Positions 1 to 8,952 are shown, numbered from the stretch's first letter. The stretch is DNA of 64,000 bases from Corynebacterium freiburgense (GCF_030408815.1 NZ_CP047355.1:2852001-2916000); one strand, 5' to 3'. Program-made: numbers and translations. Notes: generated by a model from the letters alone, not told the origin.

Positions 1-33
1 AGACAAGTTTATAAATCCGCCGTAAAAACACGA

Positions 34-65
34 AACTGCACCCCTTTAATACGCGGGGTGCAGTT
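34..65 (-). terminator. Intrinsic terminator of the GlsB-family gene
   Basis: An 11-bp perfect inverted repeat (AACTGCACCCC / GGGGTGCAGTT) with a 10-nt loop lies about 20 bp past the stop codon of the minus-strand gene that ends at 86. Read on the minus strand the stem is followed by TCGTGTTTTT, a T-rich tail. Confidence 0.8.
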
Positions 66-85
66 AATTCAAACGGTCAAAGGTG

Positions 86-346
86 TTACTTGCGAACCAA
101 TTGGACCAGGGTCAATAGAATGACGGCTCCAAGTAAACAGGTAAAGAAACTAAAGATCAAACCAGAACCCGCAACATCAAATCCCAAAAGTGAAAGTAGC
201 CAGCCACCAATAATGCCACCTACAACACCTACAAGAATATTTAAACCGATCCCCTGCTGCGCATCAGTGCCTTTGATCTTTGAAGCAATCCATCCAGCAA
301 GACCACCAATAATGATCCAGCCTAAAAATCCTAATCCTAGTCCCAT
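86..346 (-). CDS. GlsB/YeaQ/YmgE-family stress membrane protein
   Basis: An 86-aa, very hydrophobic and glycine-rich protein. Three membrane segments are visible, roughly residues 4-20, 32-54 and 60-84, with a GGLAGWIASKI stretch and repeated GxxGG motifs. This matches the transglycosylase-associated (GlsB/YeaQ/YmgE) family in length and pattern. Members are inner-membrane proteins linked to general stress; the biochemical activity is not established and the 'transglycosylase' label is historical. The start is supported by AAGGGAG eight to ten bases upstream of the ATG. It is monocistronic, with its own terminator at 34-65. Family assignment is firm, function is open. Confidence 0.88.
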   Translation of the reverse strand: MGLGLGFLGWIIIGGLAGWIASKIKGTDAQQGIGLNILVGVVGGIIGGWLLSLLGFDVAGSGLIFSFFTCLLGAVILLTLVQLVRK

Positions 347-782
347 GACAATTTTCTCCCTTCAAAAATGAATACATCCCCAACCCTAAAGCTGAAAAAC
401 CCCTAAATCGACCTTTTAGCAAGAATGCAACAGGAACGTAATATATGTGTTACCGCAGCTTAACATCTACCGCATACTTTCTACCATGCAAATTTAATGC
501 TAGTTCCATATGGAAAACCATCGCGACAAATACACGAAAACTCCAGTAAATGCCCCCAAAATGATGGGCTCCAACATGCCCAATACGCCCTCTTCACCAG
601 ACAAATTTGGCGCAATTTTTTAGTTCAAACACAGCTTAACCACAACTAGGTTTTCATTACTATCTTCACCCAGAAACACAATCACCCCGACCATATATAA
701 AAATTAATGGCTCAAGCCCTCAACCATTAGACCGAATATCGGTTTGGTTTCTACGGCGCTTGAGCCGTTCAAACGGTGTAGC
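347..782. other. Intergenic region between glsB-like gene and uspA
   Basis: No convincing ORF is seen in these 436 bases. It must hold the promoter of the minus-strand GlsB-like gene at its left end and holds the uspA terminator at 709-766. The rest is AT-rich with no repeat or RNA structure that I can support. Confidence 0.5.
709..766 (-). terminator. Long terminator hairpin of uspA
   Basis: Outer stem GGCTCAAGC (709-717) pairs with GCTTGAGCC (758-766). Inside it, AACCA/TGGTT and ACCGA/TCGGT pairs extend the hairpin. On the minus strand it follows the uspA stop by 16 bases and is succeeded by ATTAATTTTTAT. Confidence 0.65.
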
Positions 783-1673
783 TTACTTGCTTTGCGGACG
801 CACCACCATCATTGGGCATGGGGTGGATTGCAATAATGCTCGCGAGGTTGATCCCAAAAGCATTCCTTTAAAACCACCGCGACCATGAGACCCAACAATC
901 AGCAATTGCGCACCTAACGCGGCGTCGGAAAGTGCACGCACTGGACGATCTCGCGTAACGATCTTGGTTACTTTTACGTCAGGATACTGTTCGGCAAAAC
1001 CAGCCAGGCGGTGTCCCAACAACATGTGCTGCTCTTGTTCCACCGTTTCCCACTGCTGCTGTGCCGCAGATAGTCCCGCCAGCGAAGCCTGAATCTGCAT
1101 ATCCATCCATGTATGCACCGCGATTAACTCACAACCACGGGCATCGGCCTCAGCAAATGCATATTCGATAGCCTTTTGGCTCACGCCAGAACCATCAACA
1201 CCAACCACTACTGGGCCATATTTATATGCCTCATCAAGATCCTCCCGAACAACAACTACAGGGCATTGCGCGTGGCTAACAACAGCAGCCGAGACACTGC
1301 CCATGACCATGCCGGAAAGCCCACCTAAACCACGAGAACCCATCACAATCATTGTGACGTCTTTAGAAAGCTCCAGCAGCATATCAATCGGGCTACCCTC
1401 TGCCAATGTATGCAGAATCTCAATATCGGGCGCTACTTTCTCCGCCTCGGCACGAGCCACCTCAATTTTATCCATGGTCTCTGTTTGGAGATCATCGAAA
1501 AGTTCTTGCGGAGGCACCATACCCTCTGCATAAAGAAACTGGGGCATTGTGTAACTGGCGGCGAGCCGTAATGGAATTCCACGCTTCATGGCAGTGTTCG
1601 CGCCCCAACGCACGGCCGCCAAGGACGCAAGTGACCCGTCAACCGCTACAACAACACTTCTATCCTTGCTCAT
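783..1673 (-). CDS. Universal stress protein with two USP domains
   Basis: A 296-aa cytoplasmic protein made of two tandem USP domains, about residues 5-145 and 153-294. Each ends with the ATP-binding signature of the UspFG/actinobacterial type: GSRGLGGLSGMVMGS in the first and GSHGRGGFKGMLLGS in the second (G-2x-G-9x-G-S/T). Two-domain USPs of about 290-300 aa are typical of Actinobacteria, where they bind ATP and are induced under hypoxia or stationary phase. The precise client process is unknown. AGAAAGGTG precedes the ATG and supports the start. It is a single-gene unit ending in the hairpin at 709-766. A second, more divergent USP lies at 40686-41648. Confidence 0.93.
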   Translation of the reverse strand: MSKDRSVVVAVDGSLASLAAVRWGANTAMKRGIPLRLAASYTMPQFLYAEGMVPPQELFDDLQTETMDKIEVARAEAEKVAPDIEILHTLAEGSPIDMLLELSKDVTMIVMGSRGLGGLSGMVMGSVSAAVVSHAQCPVVVVREDLDEAYKYGPVVVGVDGSGVSQKAIEYAFAEADARGCELIAVHTWMDMQIQASLAGLSAAQQQWETVEQEQHMLLGHRLAGFAEQYPDVKVTKIVTRDRPVRALSDAALGAQLLIVGSHGRGGFKGMLLGSTSRALLQSTPCPMMVVRPQSK

Positions 1674-1716
1674 TATTCACCTTTCTCTCGGATAACCCCA
1701 GTTTACACGGCACTGG

Positions 1717-2601
1717 TTAGAACCAGTTGCCCAATTCTTTAATGGAGCCCTCCCGAACCTTCGGATCATAGGCGTAAGTAACACTCAATACTTCGTCGAC
1801 ACTATGAGCGTTTGCCCATTCTTGCAATCGCAATGCCACATCAGGCCCAGTACCCACAAACGAAACGGAAAGTGCGCTATTCATCTGGGCTTTTACCATA
1901 GGGTGCATATCCACCTCACGTGGTGGTGATATCAATCCAGGTTTCCCTGAAACAGCATCGCCGAACATTTGTTGGAGCGTTGTGAACTGAAATAGCGCTT
2001 CCTGACGAGAATCACACACCATAATATTCGCGCTCGCCAAAACATAAGGTTGCTCACACTGCGCAGAAGGCACAAACGACTTACGATAAACCGCAATTGC
2101 AGATTCTAAGTGTTGGGGCACAATATGGCTTGCAATCGCCAGCGGCAAACCTGCTTGGCCAGCAAACATCGCAGTATTCAATGAGGAACCGTATACACAC
2201 AACGGCGTCTGCGCATAAAAACCAACCAACCCTGCAAGATGGCTACGAACCTTTCTGGCTGCTGAAATATCCGCGTAAGAAGCCACTGACAACGCGGCTT
2301 CAACACGCTTTTGATACAGCAAACCGAGGGTCCCAAGATCTTCTGCTAGGGATATTGGTGTACGTTCTGACAAAGTCATTCCCCCACCACCAACTCGAAT
2401 CTGCGAAGTAGCCGCCGCAATCTGCGACACAAGCAGTGCTGTAGCACTACAGGCTAACGCAGGGTTGTTGTGATATTCCCCAATCCAATAACGGGTATAA
2501 CCAGCCTCTTCTGCAATCTTTGCCGCAGCAATGCTCGCAAAAACCGCAGCCTTTGGTGTGGTGGAGACCGGCACCAAATCAAGGACCGATATAGCAACCA
2601 T
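1717..2601 (-). CDS. LLM-class flavin-dependent oxidoreductase
   Basis: A 294-aa protein of the luciferase-like monooxygenase fold (FMN-dependent TIM barrel), MsnO8-like by its N-terminal SVLDLVPV motif. YWIGEYHNNP near residue 38 and the GGGGMTLSERTP stretch near residue 73 are family landmarks, and YGSSLNTAMFAGQAG forms the later FMN-binding region. Such enzymes oxidise small organic substrates using reduced flavin supplied by a reductase; the substrate cannot be inferred here. Its ATG overlaps the TAA of the 48-aa ORF upstream (TAATG), and no clear Shine-Dalgarno sequence of its own is seen, so translation is probably coupled. At 294 aa it is shorter than the roughly 330-aa norm but appears intact at both ends. 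Confidence 0.85.
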   Translation of the reverse strand: MVAISVLDLVPVSTTPKAAVFASIAAAKIAEEAGYTRYWIGEYHNNPALACSATALLVSQIAAATSQIRVGGGGMTLSERTPISLAEDLGTLGLLYQKRVEAALSVASYADISAARKVRSHLAGLVGFYAQTPLCVYGSSLNTAMFAGQAGLPLAIASHIVPQHLESAIAVYRKSFVPSAQCEQPYVLASANIMVCDSRQEALFQFTTLQQMFGDAVSGKPGLISPPREVDMHPMVKAQMNSALSVSFVGTGPDVALRLQEWANAHSVDEVLSVTYAYDPKVREGSIKELGNWF

Positions 2602-2747
2602 TATTTCGGAATCTCAACCTTATGAGCAGCATCGGCATTATCAGGAGAAAACACCTTATAAAGTGCGAAAAACACATCTGAGGACAGTTTCCCAATACCA
2701 TGATTGAAGAATTCCAATAGTGGCCCAAGGAGCGCATTCATATCCAT
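2601..2747 (-). CDS. Small hypothetical protein (48 aa) coupled to the LLM gene
   Basis: The proposed start (ATG, 2745-2747) gives 48 residues beginning MDMNALLGPLLEFF. The first 30 residues can form an amphipathic helix and the C-terminus is charged and ends VEIPK. A longer in-frame start at 2891 exists, but its N-terminal part is antisense to the pseudouridine synthase and looks non-coding. Support for a real gene comes from the TAATG overlap with the monooxygenase and from the lack of any other gene in 2604-2745. The start codon lies in CCATGG, so the divergent pseudouridine synthase ATG begins one base away on the other strand. Size and amphipathicity recall corynebacterial PorA/PorH-type peptides, but that is only analogy. 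No clear ribosome-binding site is seen. Confidence 0.45.
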   Translation of the reverse strand: MDMNALLGPLLEFFNHGIGKLSSDVFFALYKVFSPDNADAAHKVEIPK

Positions 2748-3702
2748 GGTCGAAAGATTAGTACGCCGGCGGCAACCACCGCTACCCGTTCGGAATGGCT
2801 TAAATCCATCACGAGTACAGCTGCCTAAAGACACTGCACCAATCACCGCCAGGGATTTTTTGCTGCACCTTATACGCACACAAACACACAAACATCCCGA
2901 TGATAACGATGCCGCAGTAGATGAACGGTTTTTGCGCGGTGAGGTAACCGACCCTCAGGGGCGTCGATACGCGCCCGATGAAGTACTTTCCCCAGGGGCC
3001 AATATCTGGTTCTACCGCACACCGGGCCCAGAACGCCCGGTCCCCTATGACATCCCAATCATATTCCAGGATGAAAACCTACTTGTTGCAGATAAACCTC
3101 CTTTTCTAGCCACTATGCCGCGCGGCAGGCATATTACTGAAACTGCCACTGTCCGGCTCCGACGCATCACTGGAAACCAAGACCTCTCTCCAGCACACCG
3201 GCTTGACCGCCTCACTTCAGGCGTCCTGGTTTTCACCACGCGGCCTGAAGTCCGCGGTGCATATCAAGATCTGTTTGCACTCCGCCAAGCCCACAAAACC
3301 TATGAAGCAATCGCACGCTTCGACCCAGCTATCCATGCCGGCACAATTTGGGAAAACCGCATAGAAAAAATTCGCGGTGTTGTTCAAGCAACTATTATCG
3401 ACGGCCCACCAAACGCCCTTACCAAAGTAGTGCGGGTAGAACCCATCCCAAACACCAATTACGCACGCTATATCCTGGCGCCCAAAACTGGAAGGACACA
3501 TCAGCTTCGTCTCCACATGAACCTCGCCGGCGTTCCAATCCTCAATGATCCGCTTTACCCCGAGCTACTTCCACTTAACCTTAACGAGGATTTCACGCAA
3601 CCACTCTGCCTTCTCGCACGTGAACTCTCCTTTACTGACCCCTTCACCAGTGAAAACCGTACGTTCCGTTCAACACGAATCCAAGCCCTCAACAGCAAAT
3701 AA
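2746..3702 (+). CDS. RluA-family pseudouridine synthase
   Basis: A 318-aa enzyme from the ATG at 2746. It carries the RluA-class catalytic motif HRLDRLTSG with the catalytic Asp at about residue 154, and the later KTGRTHQLRLHM motif. The N-terminal 80 residues (PLPVRNGLNPSRVQLP onward) form the extension typical of actinobacterial members rather than a full S4 domain. It isomerises uridine to pseudouridine in rRNA or tRNA; the target site cannot be told from sequence. AAGGAG lies 13 bases before the chosen ATG, a little long. An in-frame ATG at 2704 exists but would add residues without family similarity and would overlap the antisense 48-aa ORF. No terminator is clear after the stop. Confidence 0.88.
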   Translation: MVERLVRRRQPPLPVRNGLNPSRVQLPKDTAPITARDFLLHLIRTQTHKHPDDNDAAVDERFLRGEVTDPQGRRYAPDEVLSPGANIWFYRTPGPERPVPYDIPIIFQDENLLVADKPPFLATMPRGRHITETATVRLRRITGNQDLSPAHRLDRLTSGVLVFTTRPEVRGAYQDLFALRQAHKTYEAIARFDPAIHAGTIWENRIEKIRGVVQATIIDGPPNALTKVVRVEPIPNTNYARYILAPKTGRTHQLRLHMNLAGVPILNDPLYPELLPLNLNEDFTQPLCLLARELSFTDPFTSENRTFRSTRIQALNSK

Positions 3703-3793
3703 GGGTTTTTTCAGGGCGATCCCTGATGCATGACAACAGCTCCTGCCAGCACCATTGACTTATAAGGTGAAAACTCGGCAAAGGAATCCTCTT

Positions 3794-4798
3794 ATGAACC
3801 AAACACTCCGTGAAATGTGGGAAACCAGACCCGTTAGATATCCGTCAAAACTTGGCAGTTCAGCGCCAGGCGCTGGTATCTGCGAGGGAATCGGCGTTCG
3901 GTACCAAGTAGATCCCACCCTTATTCGAATTCTATTTGTCTGTGCAGCGTTATTTGGCCCCGGCATTATTGTGTATTTGCTCTGTTGGCTTTTAATGCCT
4001 AGCGGACCAGCCACAATATCTCCAGGCGAAGCGATTTTTGCCAAAAATACCGATAAAAACCCTGAGCTAGTAAAAGCTCGACAACACGGCTGGATCCTTA
4101 TATGTACACTCGCGCTATTTGGCGCTGGTTTTGTCACGCTCTCTTATAGTGGGTTACTTACCGTAGTAATCTCACTATTGATTTGGTGGTTCTTACATTC
4201 CAAACAACCAATTCCTCCACAACAAGGTACTCCGATGTCAGGCAATACACCATCAAACTCCTATGACCCTTTTTCCGCTTATACAGCTACCCGAACCACA
4301 CCGCCTGCCTGGGATCCGCTCGGTACAGCTCCGTTTGCCTGGGATCTACCCGAACCACGGCCCGTTATGGAAACCCAACTGCGAAAAAAGCACCGTGTAT
4401 GGCCGTGGATCGTGATTGGTGGAATTATCGCTGCTCCTGTGCTTCTATTTGCTTCGGTAATACCACTGGCCGCGATATCTGATGGCGGAGAGATCGGCAA
4501 TATTAACCAAAGCATCTCATCCCCGGAGGATCTTAAGTCTGAATATCGCTTAGATGTAGGTGATATAAATCTAGATTTGAGTAATCTCTCACAGCTTCCT
4601 GAAAATAGAGACGTAGAAGTTTCAATCACTACTGGCGATATCACCGTTAAACTACCAGAAGAAGTCCCAGTACAAGTTAGTTGTGATGCCCAAATAGGTG
4701 AAACAGAATGCCACACAGATGCCTCTCATGTTCAAGGCCAGGGAGGCACCCTCAACCTTAAGTTGCACGCCGACATAGGCTCAGTCAAGGTACAGTAG
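3794..4798 (+). CDS. PspC-domain membrane protein with LiaF-like C-terminus
   Basis: A 334-aa membrane protein. Residues about 20-75 form a PspC domain (GAGICEGIGVRYQVDPTLIRILF, then a hydrophobic segment ending YLLCWLLMP). Two or three further membrane segments follow, with a proline-rich linker around residues 145-195. The last 90 residues carry repeated D-I-x-V/L beta-strand motifs (DVGDINLDLS, TTGDITVKL, DIGSVKVQ) like the LiaF-type or DUF4097-like domain. In Firmicutes and Actinobacteria such proteins sense or damp envelope stress. The ATG at 3794 has AAAGGA 8 bases upstream and is preferred to the in-frame ATG at 3755. It lies 113 bp before an ABC exporter pair and may be cotranscribed, which fits an envelope-stress role. 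Confidence 0.85.
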   Translation: MNQTLREMWETRPVRYPSKLGSSAPGAGICEGIGVRYQVDPTLIRILFVCAALFGPGIIVYLLCWLLMPSGPATISPGEAIFAKNTDKNPELVKARQHGWILICTLALFGAGFVTLSYSGLLTVVISLLIWWFLHSKQPIPPQQGTPMSGNTPSNSYDPFSAYTATRTTPPAWDPLGTAPFAWDLPEPRPVMETQLRKKHRVWPWIVIGGIIAAPVLLFASVIPLAAISDGGEIGNINQSISSPEDLKSEYRLDVGDINLDLSNLSQLPENRDVEVSITTGDITVKLPEEVPVQVSCDAQIGETECHTDASHVQGQGGTLNLKLHADIGSVKVQ

Positions 4799-4911
4799 CC
4801 ACAGCGCGGCAACGCGGCGTCGAAACGCACTTGCCTACGAACGCCAATTCCTAGGCCGCCGAGATGAACTCTTGCTGAACAAACAGCATGACGATTGAAA
4901 GGACATAAGCT

Positions 4912-5646
4912 ATGCAGCCAGCCATTGCTGCGCACGCGGTGAACCTCATAAAGCGCTACGGTCACGGCGAAACCGCCGTCGTAGCCTTGAATAATGTAAA
5001 TATTCAGTTCTCAAGCGGGCAATTCACAGCAATCATGGGCCCATCTGGCTCAGGTAAATCCACGCTGATGCACTGCATGGCTGGTCTTGACACCGTAACC
5101 GAAGGTTCCACATTTATTGGAGAAACCGATCTTTCGAAACTCCGAGATAAAGACCTCACCTCATTGCGGCGTGATCGACTAGGGTTTGTGTTCCAATCAT
5201 TTAACCTTGTACCAACGCTGACTGCGAAAGAAAATATTACGCTTCCATCCGATGTTGCAGGACGGAAAGTAGATAATGATTGGTTTGCAGAAGTAACTTC
5301 TCGCCTTGGACTTACGGACCGCCTAGATCACCGCCCAAGCGAGCTTTCTGGCGGCCAACAACAACGTGTAGCCGTAGCGCGCGCGCTAGTTTCTCGCCCA
5401 GAAATCATCTTTGGAGATGAGCCCACAGGAAATCTCGATTCGAATTCTTCAGCGGAAGTACTTAATATCCTGCGCACCTCAGTAGATGATTTAGGTCAGA
5501 CCGTTGTTATTGTTACCCACGATCCAAAAGCAGCATCCTATGCCGACCGAGTAGTATTTCTTGCCGACGGACGGCTTGTAGAAGAACTTAATAACCCGAC
5601 GACAGAGGGCATTCTCGGCATTATGGCCCGGATTGAGGAACTCTAA
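4912..5646 (+). CDS. ABC transporter ATP-binding protein (MacB/LolD type)
   Basis: A 244-aa nucleotide-binding subunit. Walker A GPSGSGKST is at residues 43-51, the Q-loop FVFQSFNL near 93-99, the signature LSGGQQQR at 145-152, Walker B IIFGDE at 165-170 and the H-loop VTHD at 201-204. The set is complete, so the ATPase should be active. Sequence type and the adjoining FtsX-like permease place it in the MacB/LolD family, which works by mechanotransmission and handles lipids, peptides or lipoproteins rather than classical solute import. GAAAGGA precedes the ATG. The stop codon is followed directly by the permease ATG with no intervening base. Confidence 0.95.
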   Translation: MQPAIAAHAVNLIKRYGHGETAVVALNNVNIQFSSGQFTAIMGPSGSGKSTLMHCMAGLDTVTEGSTFIGETDLSKLRDKDLTSLRRDRLGFVFQSFNLVPTLTAKENITLPSDVAGRKVDNDWFAEVTSRLGLTDRLDHRPSELSGGQQQRVAVARALVSRPEIIFGDEPTGNLDSNSSAEVLNILRTSVDDLGQTVVIVTHDPKAASYADRVVFLADGRLVEELNNPTTEGILGIMARIEEL

Positions 5647-8175
5647 ATGGCAACAATGCGAACAATTTCCGTCCGCACTATTGTTGCCCACAAAGTGCGG
5701 TTAGCGTTAACAGTTCTTTCAGTGGTCTTGGGTACCGCGTTTATCGCTGGCTCCAGTATGTTTACTGCGAGTCTATCCTCTAGCTTTGACGACATCGTAT
5801 CCACTGCCTTCGATGATGTCGATGTCGTCATCGCAGGAGGCGAAAAAAACCCTCAGGGCGTACCACTCGAAGTTATTGATCAGCTACGCAAACGACCCGA
5901 TATTAAAAACGTTAATGTAGATATAACAGGTGCGCATATTGTCTTAGGTGGCTCCGACGACCGCGCCATCCAAACCGGAGGCGCTCCTTCCCAAGCGTTA
6001 TCCACCTTTGAAGGCCAAACCCGCAATACAAGCACCGAAATTATCGACGGCGCGATGCCCAGCGAAGCCGACACCATCGCCGTAAACAAATCTGCGGCCG
6101 AACGCGGCAAAATCTCTGTCAATGACAGCGTTACTGTGATCACTCCCAAGGAACGCAAAGAATTTAAAGTTGTTGGTATTTTCGATTCCGCAGATAATGC
6201 AGGCGGCTGGGTTGGTGTTATATTTCCCGAGCCAGACTACCTTGCACACTTTAGTAATGGACAATCCGTTGACCAGGCAATTATCCAACTAAACGACCGA
6301 GATAAAGCTGACTCAATCCGCGAGACACTCGCCAAAGAGTACCCAGACTTAAAAGTTGAGACCGCTTCAAAACTGGTTGAGGACGTAAGCAAAACAATTA
6401 AAAGTGCGCTCTCATTCGTGAACTACTTCCTATGGGCTTTTGCCGGAATCGCACTTTTGGTAGGTACCTTTATTATCTCCAACACGTTCTCCATGATTGT
6501 GGCGCAACGCAACCGAGAATTCGCATTGCTGCGAAGCATTGGCATCTCACAATCACAGATCACTCGTTCCGTAATCTTCGAAGCAATCCTGGTCGGCGTG
6601 ATCGGCTCCGTTCTCGGCATCTTCGGTGGTGTAGGGCTTGTACAACTCCTCCGAACCGTTATGGAGGCTCAAGGAATCGGACTGCCACTAGAAGGCTTCA
6701 CCCTAAATACCCAATCAATACTTATCCCACTAGCAGTAGGTATCTTTATTACTGTCCTTAGTGCTTGGGCCCCAGCACGCCGTGCAGGATCAATCCGGCC
6801 CGTGCAAGCAATGCGAAACCAAGAGCCCCCATCCTTACTCATCCGGACGATATTTGGCGTTGTCTTAGTCGCTCTAGGCATTGCGGCAGTTCTTCTAGGC
6901 GCACTCAATAGTGATCTAGGAACCACTTCAACACGATCGATCGTTGTTGGTTGTGGCGCCATCAGCCTAATCCTTGGCACCTGGTTAGCCGGTCCAGCTA
7001 TATCAATCCCAATTGTCGGGACACTAGGACGGATCGTTGGTGCACCATTCCGCGCGGTAGGACGCATCGCATCGACAAACTCACGACGCAACCCCCGCCG
7101 AACCTCAGCCACTGCATTCGCTCTCACACTCGGGCTTGCAATGGTTAGTTCCATTAGCATGCTCGGGGCAACAATGCGCGAAAACCTCTCCGACATGATT
7201 GATACGACGGTGAAATCTGACTATGTGCTCACTGGTCCACAATCAATGGCCCTAAGTATCCCGCGCGAAGACATTGAGCGAGTAAAAGGCATCCAAGGCG
7301 TTAAGGAAGTAACCACTATCTACGATGCCCCACTTACCGTTAATGATCTGCCTTTGGGCGCAGTTGCCGGCGGTAGCTTCGGACGACCAAGCGTACCTGT
7401 AGTTGAAGGCAATTTAAATAAAGTAGTTGAACTGAAATACAAGGAAGGCGATGGCGGCAAAGTAGCCCTTAGCGAGGCTATTGCCAAAGGACTTGAAGTA
7501 AAAGTTGGTGACAATGTAAAAATCCGCGACAAAGAATTCCGCCTTGATGCCATTTATGAATCAAACGTTGCTGTAGGCAGTGGTTATATCTCATACGACA
7601 TTGCCCGGGAATTTCTTGTTGACCAGGAAATTCAACCTAAAAAAGTATTTATTGTCACTGAAGACAACGTCAATCAAAAGCAACTCCGTCAGGAAATTGA
7701 GGATGCTGTTGCTAAATCATTGGTGGTAAGTGTCCAAAACAAGGAAGAATTCGCAGGCGAAAACGCCGCTGGCATTAACCAAATGCTCGGCATTTTATAC
7801 GGTCTACTTGCATTGGCTGTAATCATTGCTGTGCTTGGCATTGTAAACACCCTTGCCCTTAGCGTTATCGAACGACGCCAAGAGATCGGCATGCTACGAG
7901 CCGTAGGCGTTCAACGACGCCAGATTCGCCATATGATTTATATTGAATCTGCCGTTATCTCCGTATTCGGTGCACTTATTGGTGCGGCTATTGGACTTGG
8001 TCTCGGATGGGGATTTGTTAAAGTTCTATCCTCCGATGGCCTTGAAAATATCGTTGTTCCATGGGCGCAAGTATCAATAATCGTTGCTGCTTCGGCAATT
8101 GTGGGTGTCCTCGCCGCAGTTTGGCCAGCAGGCCGTGCGGCGCGGACACAGCCATTGGAGGCAATCACAGATTAA
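5647..8175 (+). CDS. FtsX-like ABC transporter permease
   Basis: An 842-aa permease with two FtsX repeats. There is a membrane anchor at about residues 15-40 and an extracytoplasmic MacB-type periplasmic-core domain at about 45-255. A first FtsX block of three helices (about 255-385) follows, then additional helices, a second extracytoplasmic domain (about 520-680) and a final FtsX block (about 700-842). The cytoplasmic coupling-helix motif RNREFALLRSIGISQSQITR recurs as RRQEIGMLRAVGVQRRQIRH. This ten-helix layout is common in Actinobacteria and lets one polypeptide replace two permease subunits. It must partner with the ATPase directly upstream. Substrate is unknown; the PspC-like neighbour suggests envelope maintenance or peptide-antibiotic resistance. 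Confidence 0.93.
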   Translation: MATMRTISVRTIVAHKVRLALTVLSVVLGTAFIAGSSMFTASLSSSFDDIVSTAFDDVDVVIAGGEKNPQGVPLEVIDQLRKRPDIKNVNVDITGAHIVLGGSDDRAIQTGGAPSQALSTFEGQTRNTSTEIIDGAMPSEADTIAVNKSAAERGKISVNDSVTVITPKERKEFKVVGIFDSADNAGGWVGVIFPEPDYLAHFSNGQSVDQAIIQLNDRDKADSIRETLAKEYPDLKVETASKLVEDVSKTIKSALSFVNYFLWAFAGIALLVGTFIISNTFSMIVAQRNREFALLRSIGISQSQITRSVIFEAILVGVIGSVLGIFGGVGLVQLLRTVMEAQGIGLPLEGFTLNTQSILIPLAVGIFITVLSAWAPARRAGSIRPVQAMRNQEPPSLLIRTIFGVVLVALGIAAVLLGALNSDLGTTSTRSIVVGCGAISLILGTWLAGPAISIPIVGTLGRIVGAPFRAVGRIASTNSRRNPRRTSATAFALTLGLAMVSSISMLGATMRENLSDMIDTTVKSDYVLTGPQSMALSIPREDIERVKGIQGVKEVTTIYDAPLTVNDLPLGAVAGGSFGRPSVPVVEGNLNKVVELKYKEGDGGKVALSEAIAKGLEVKVGDNVKIRDKEFRLDAIYESNVAVGSGYISYDIAREFLVDQEIQPKKVFIVTEDNVNQKQLRQEIEDAVAKSLVVSVQNKEEFAGENAAGINQMLGILYGLLALAVIIAVLGIVNTLALSVIERRQEIGMLRAVGVQRRQIRHMIYIESAVISVFGALIGAAIGLGLGWGFVKVLSSDGLENIVVPWAQVSIIVAASAIVGVLAAVWPAGRAARTQPLEAITD

Positions 8176-8185
8176 CGTTGGAGGT

Positions 8186-8779
8186 ATGAACCTCAACGAA
8201 TGTATCGCCGCCGATTCTGCAATAGGAATCGGCGGCCCTACTATTTTTGGTTGGCGTGTAATTCAGTTATTAAGCGATGATCCTGATCTAAACCCCGGTG
8301 AATTAAGTCCAGCCGAACGCATTTCATGGGAGAATTTAAAAAATCACGCTGCTCATCTTTCACGGGGGTTGCCATTAGACGAAACTCTTGAAATCCATGC
8401 CTCAATGGATCCCGGATTTGATGTACTCAACAATGCCCGAGAAATTCTTCTAGATGCGCCGCATCAGGCAATTGAGAAAGCTGAACAAGCCCTGGTATCT
8501 CATACAAAAGACCCTGTTGGGCTCCGACTAGCAGCGCATCAGCTTATAGCCGCTGGATACATGAATATTGGCAATTGGGAGGCCGCTCACGAACACCTCA
8601 TGATGGCATTAGAGGATGCAGACTTGCCAATATTATTGGGCCAGCTATATGCCTTACTTACCCAAGTGGCATTGATGCGTTATGACTCCGACGCCTTTAT
8701 CTTCCGGCATCATGGTCTGGCTGTTCTTGATCCATATCCACTAGCTCCAGCAAGACGGTATTTAGAGGATCTTGAATGA
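8186..8779 (+). CDS. Hypothetical protein, TPR-like, downstream of ABC permease
   Basis: A 197-aa protein that I do not recognise by name. The ATG at 8186 has GGAGG two bases before it and lies 10 bp after the permease stop, so it belongs to the same operon; a longer in-frame start at 8084 would overlap the permease gene. The region at about residues 85-175 is helical and alanine-rich, with spacing like tetratricopeptide repeats (LAAHQLIAAGYMNIGNWEAAHEHL). No signal peptide or membrane segment is seen. It could be a cytoplasmic adaptor of the transporter. The gene runs up to the first rRNA operon and may use its bidirectional terminator hairpin. Confidence 0.7.
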   Translation: MNLNECIAADSAIGIGGPTIFGWRVIQLLSDDPDLNPGELSPAERISWENLKNHAAHLSRGLPLDETLEIHASMDPGFDVLNNAREILLDAPHQAIEKAEQALVSHTKDPVGLRLAAHQLIAAGYMNIGNWEAAHEHLMMALEDADLPILLGQLYALLTQVALMRYDSDAFIFRHHGLAVLDPYPLAPARRYLEDLE

Positions 8780-8797
8780 AGCAGTCTAGGTATGGGT

Positions 8798-8824
8798 AAA
8801 GCCCAACCGTGGTGGTTGGGCTTT
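8798..8824 (-). terminator. rrn operon 1 terminator, probably bidirectional
   Basis: AAAGCCCAACC (8798-8808), a 5-nt loop, then GGTTGGGCTTT (8814-8824). It lies just after the 3' end of 5S rRNA on the minus strand and about 20 bp after the stop of the convergent plus-strand gene. The short T tract is on both strands because the stem ends in AAA/TTT. Confidence 0.8.
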
Positions 8825-8836
8825 GTGGGTTGTGGT

Positions 8837-8952
8837 GTCGGCGGTGTCCTACTCTCCCACACACTTCCGTGTGCAGTACCATTGGCGCTGGTGGGCTTAG
8901 CTTCCGGGTTCGGGATGGGTCCGGGCGTTTCCCCGCCGCTGTTGCCACCGAC
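8837..8952 (-). rRNA. rrf: 5S ribosomal RNA, copy 1
   Basis: Read on the minus strand the region gives a complete actinobacterial 5S rRNA of about 116 nt. The 5' GTCGGTGG pairs with the 3' CCGCCGAC to form helix I, and the conserved stretch AACCCGGAAGCTAAGCCC lies inside. Ends are set from this pairing and could be off by one or two bases. Confidence 0.95.

Noticed and set aside
3711..3726. TCAGGG/CCCTGA hairpin after the pseudouridine synthase as its terminator
   Set aside because: The T run precedes the stem on the plus strand instead of following it, and the stem is only six base pairs.
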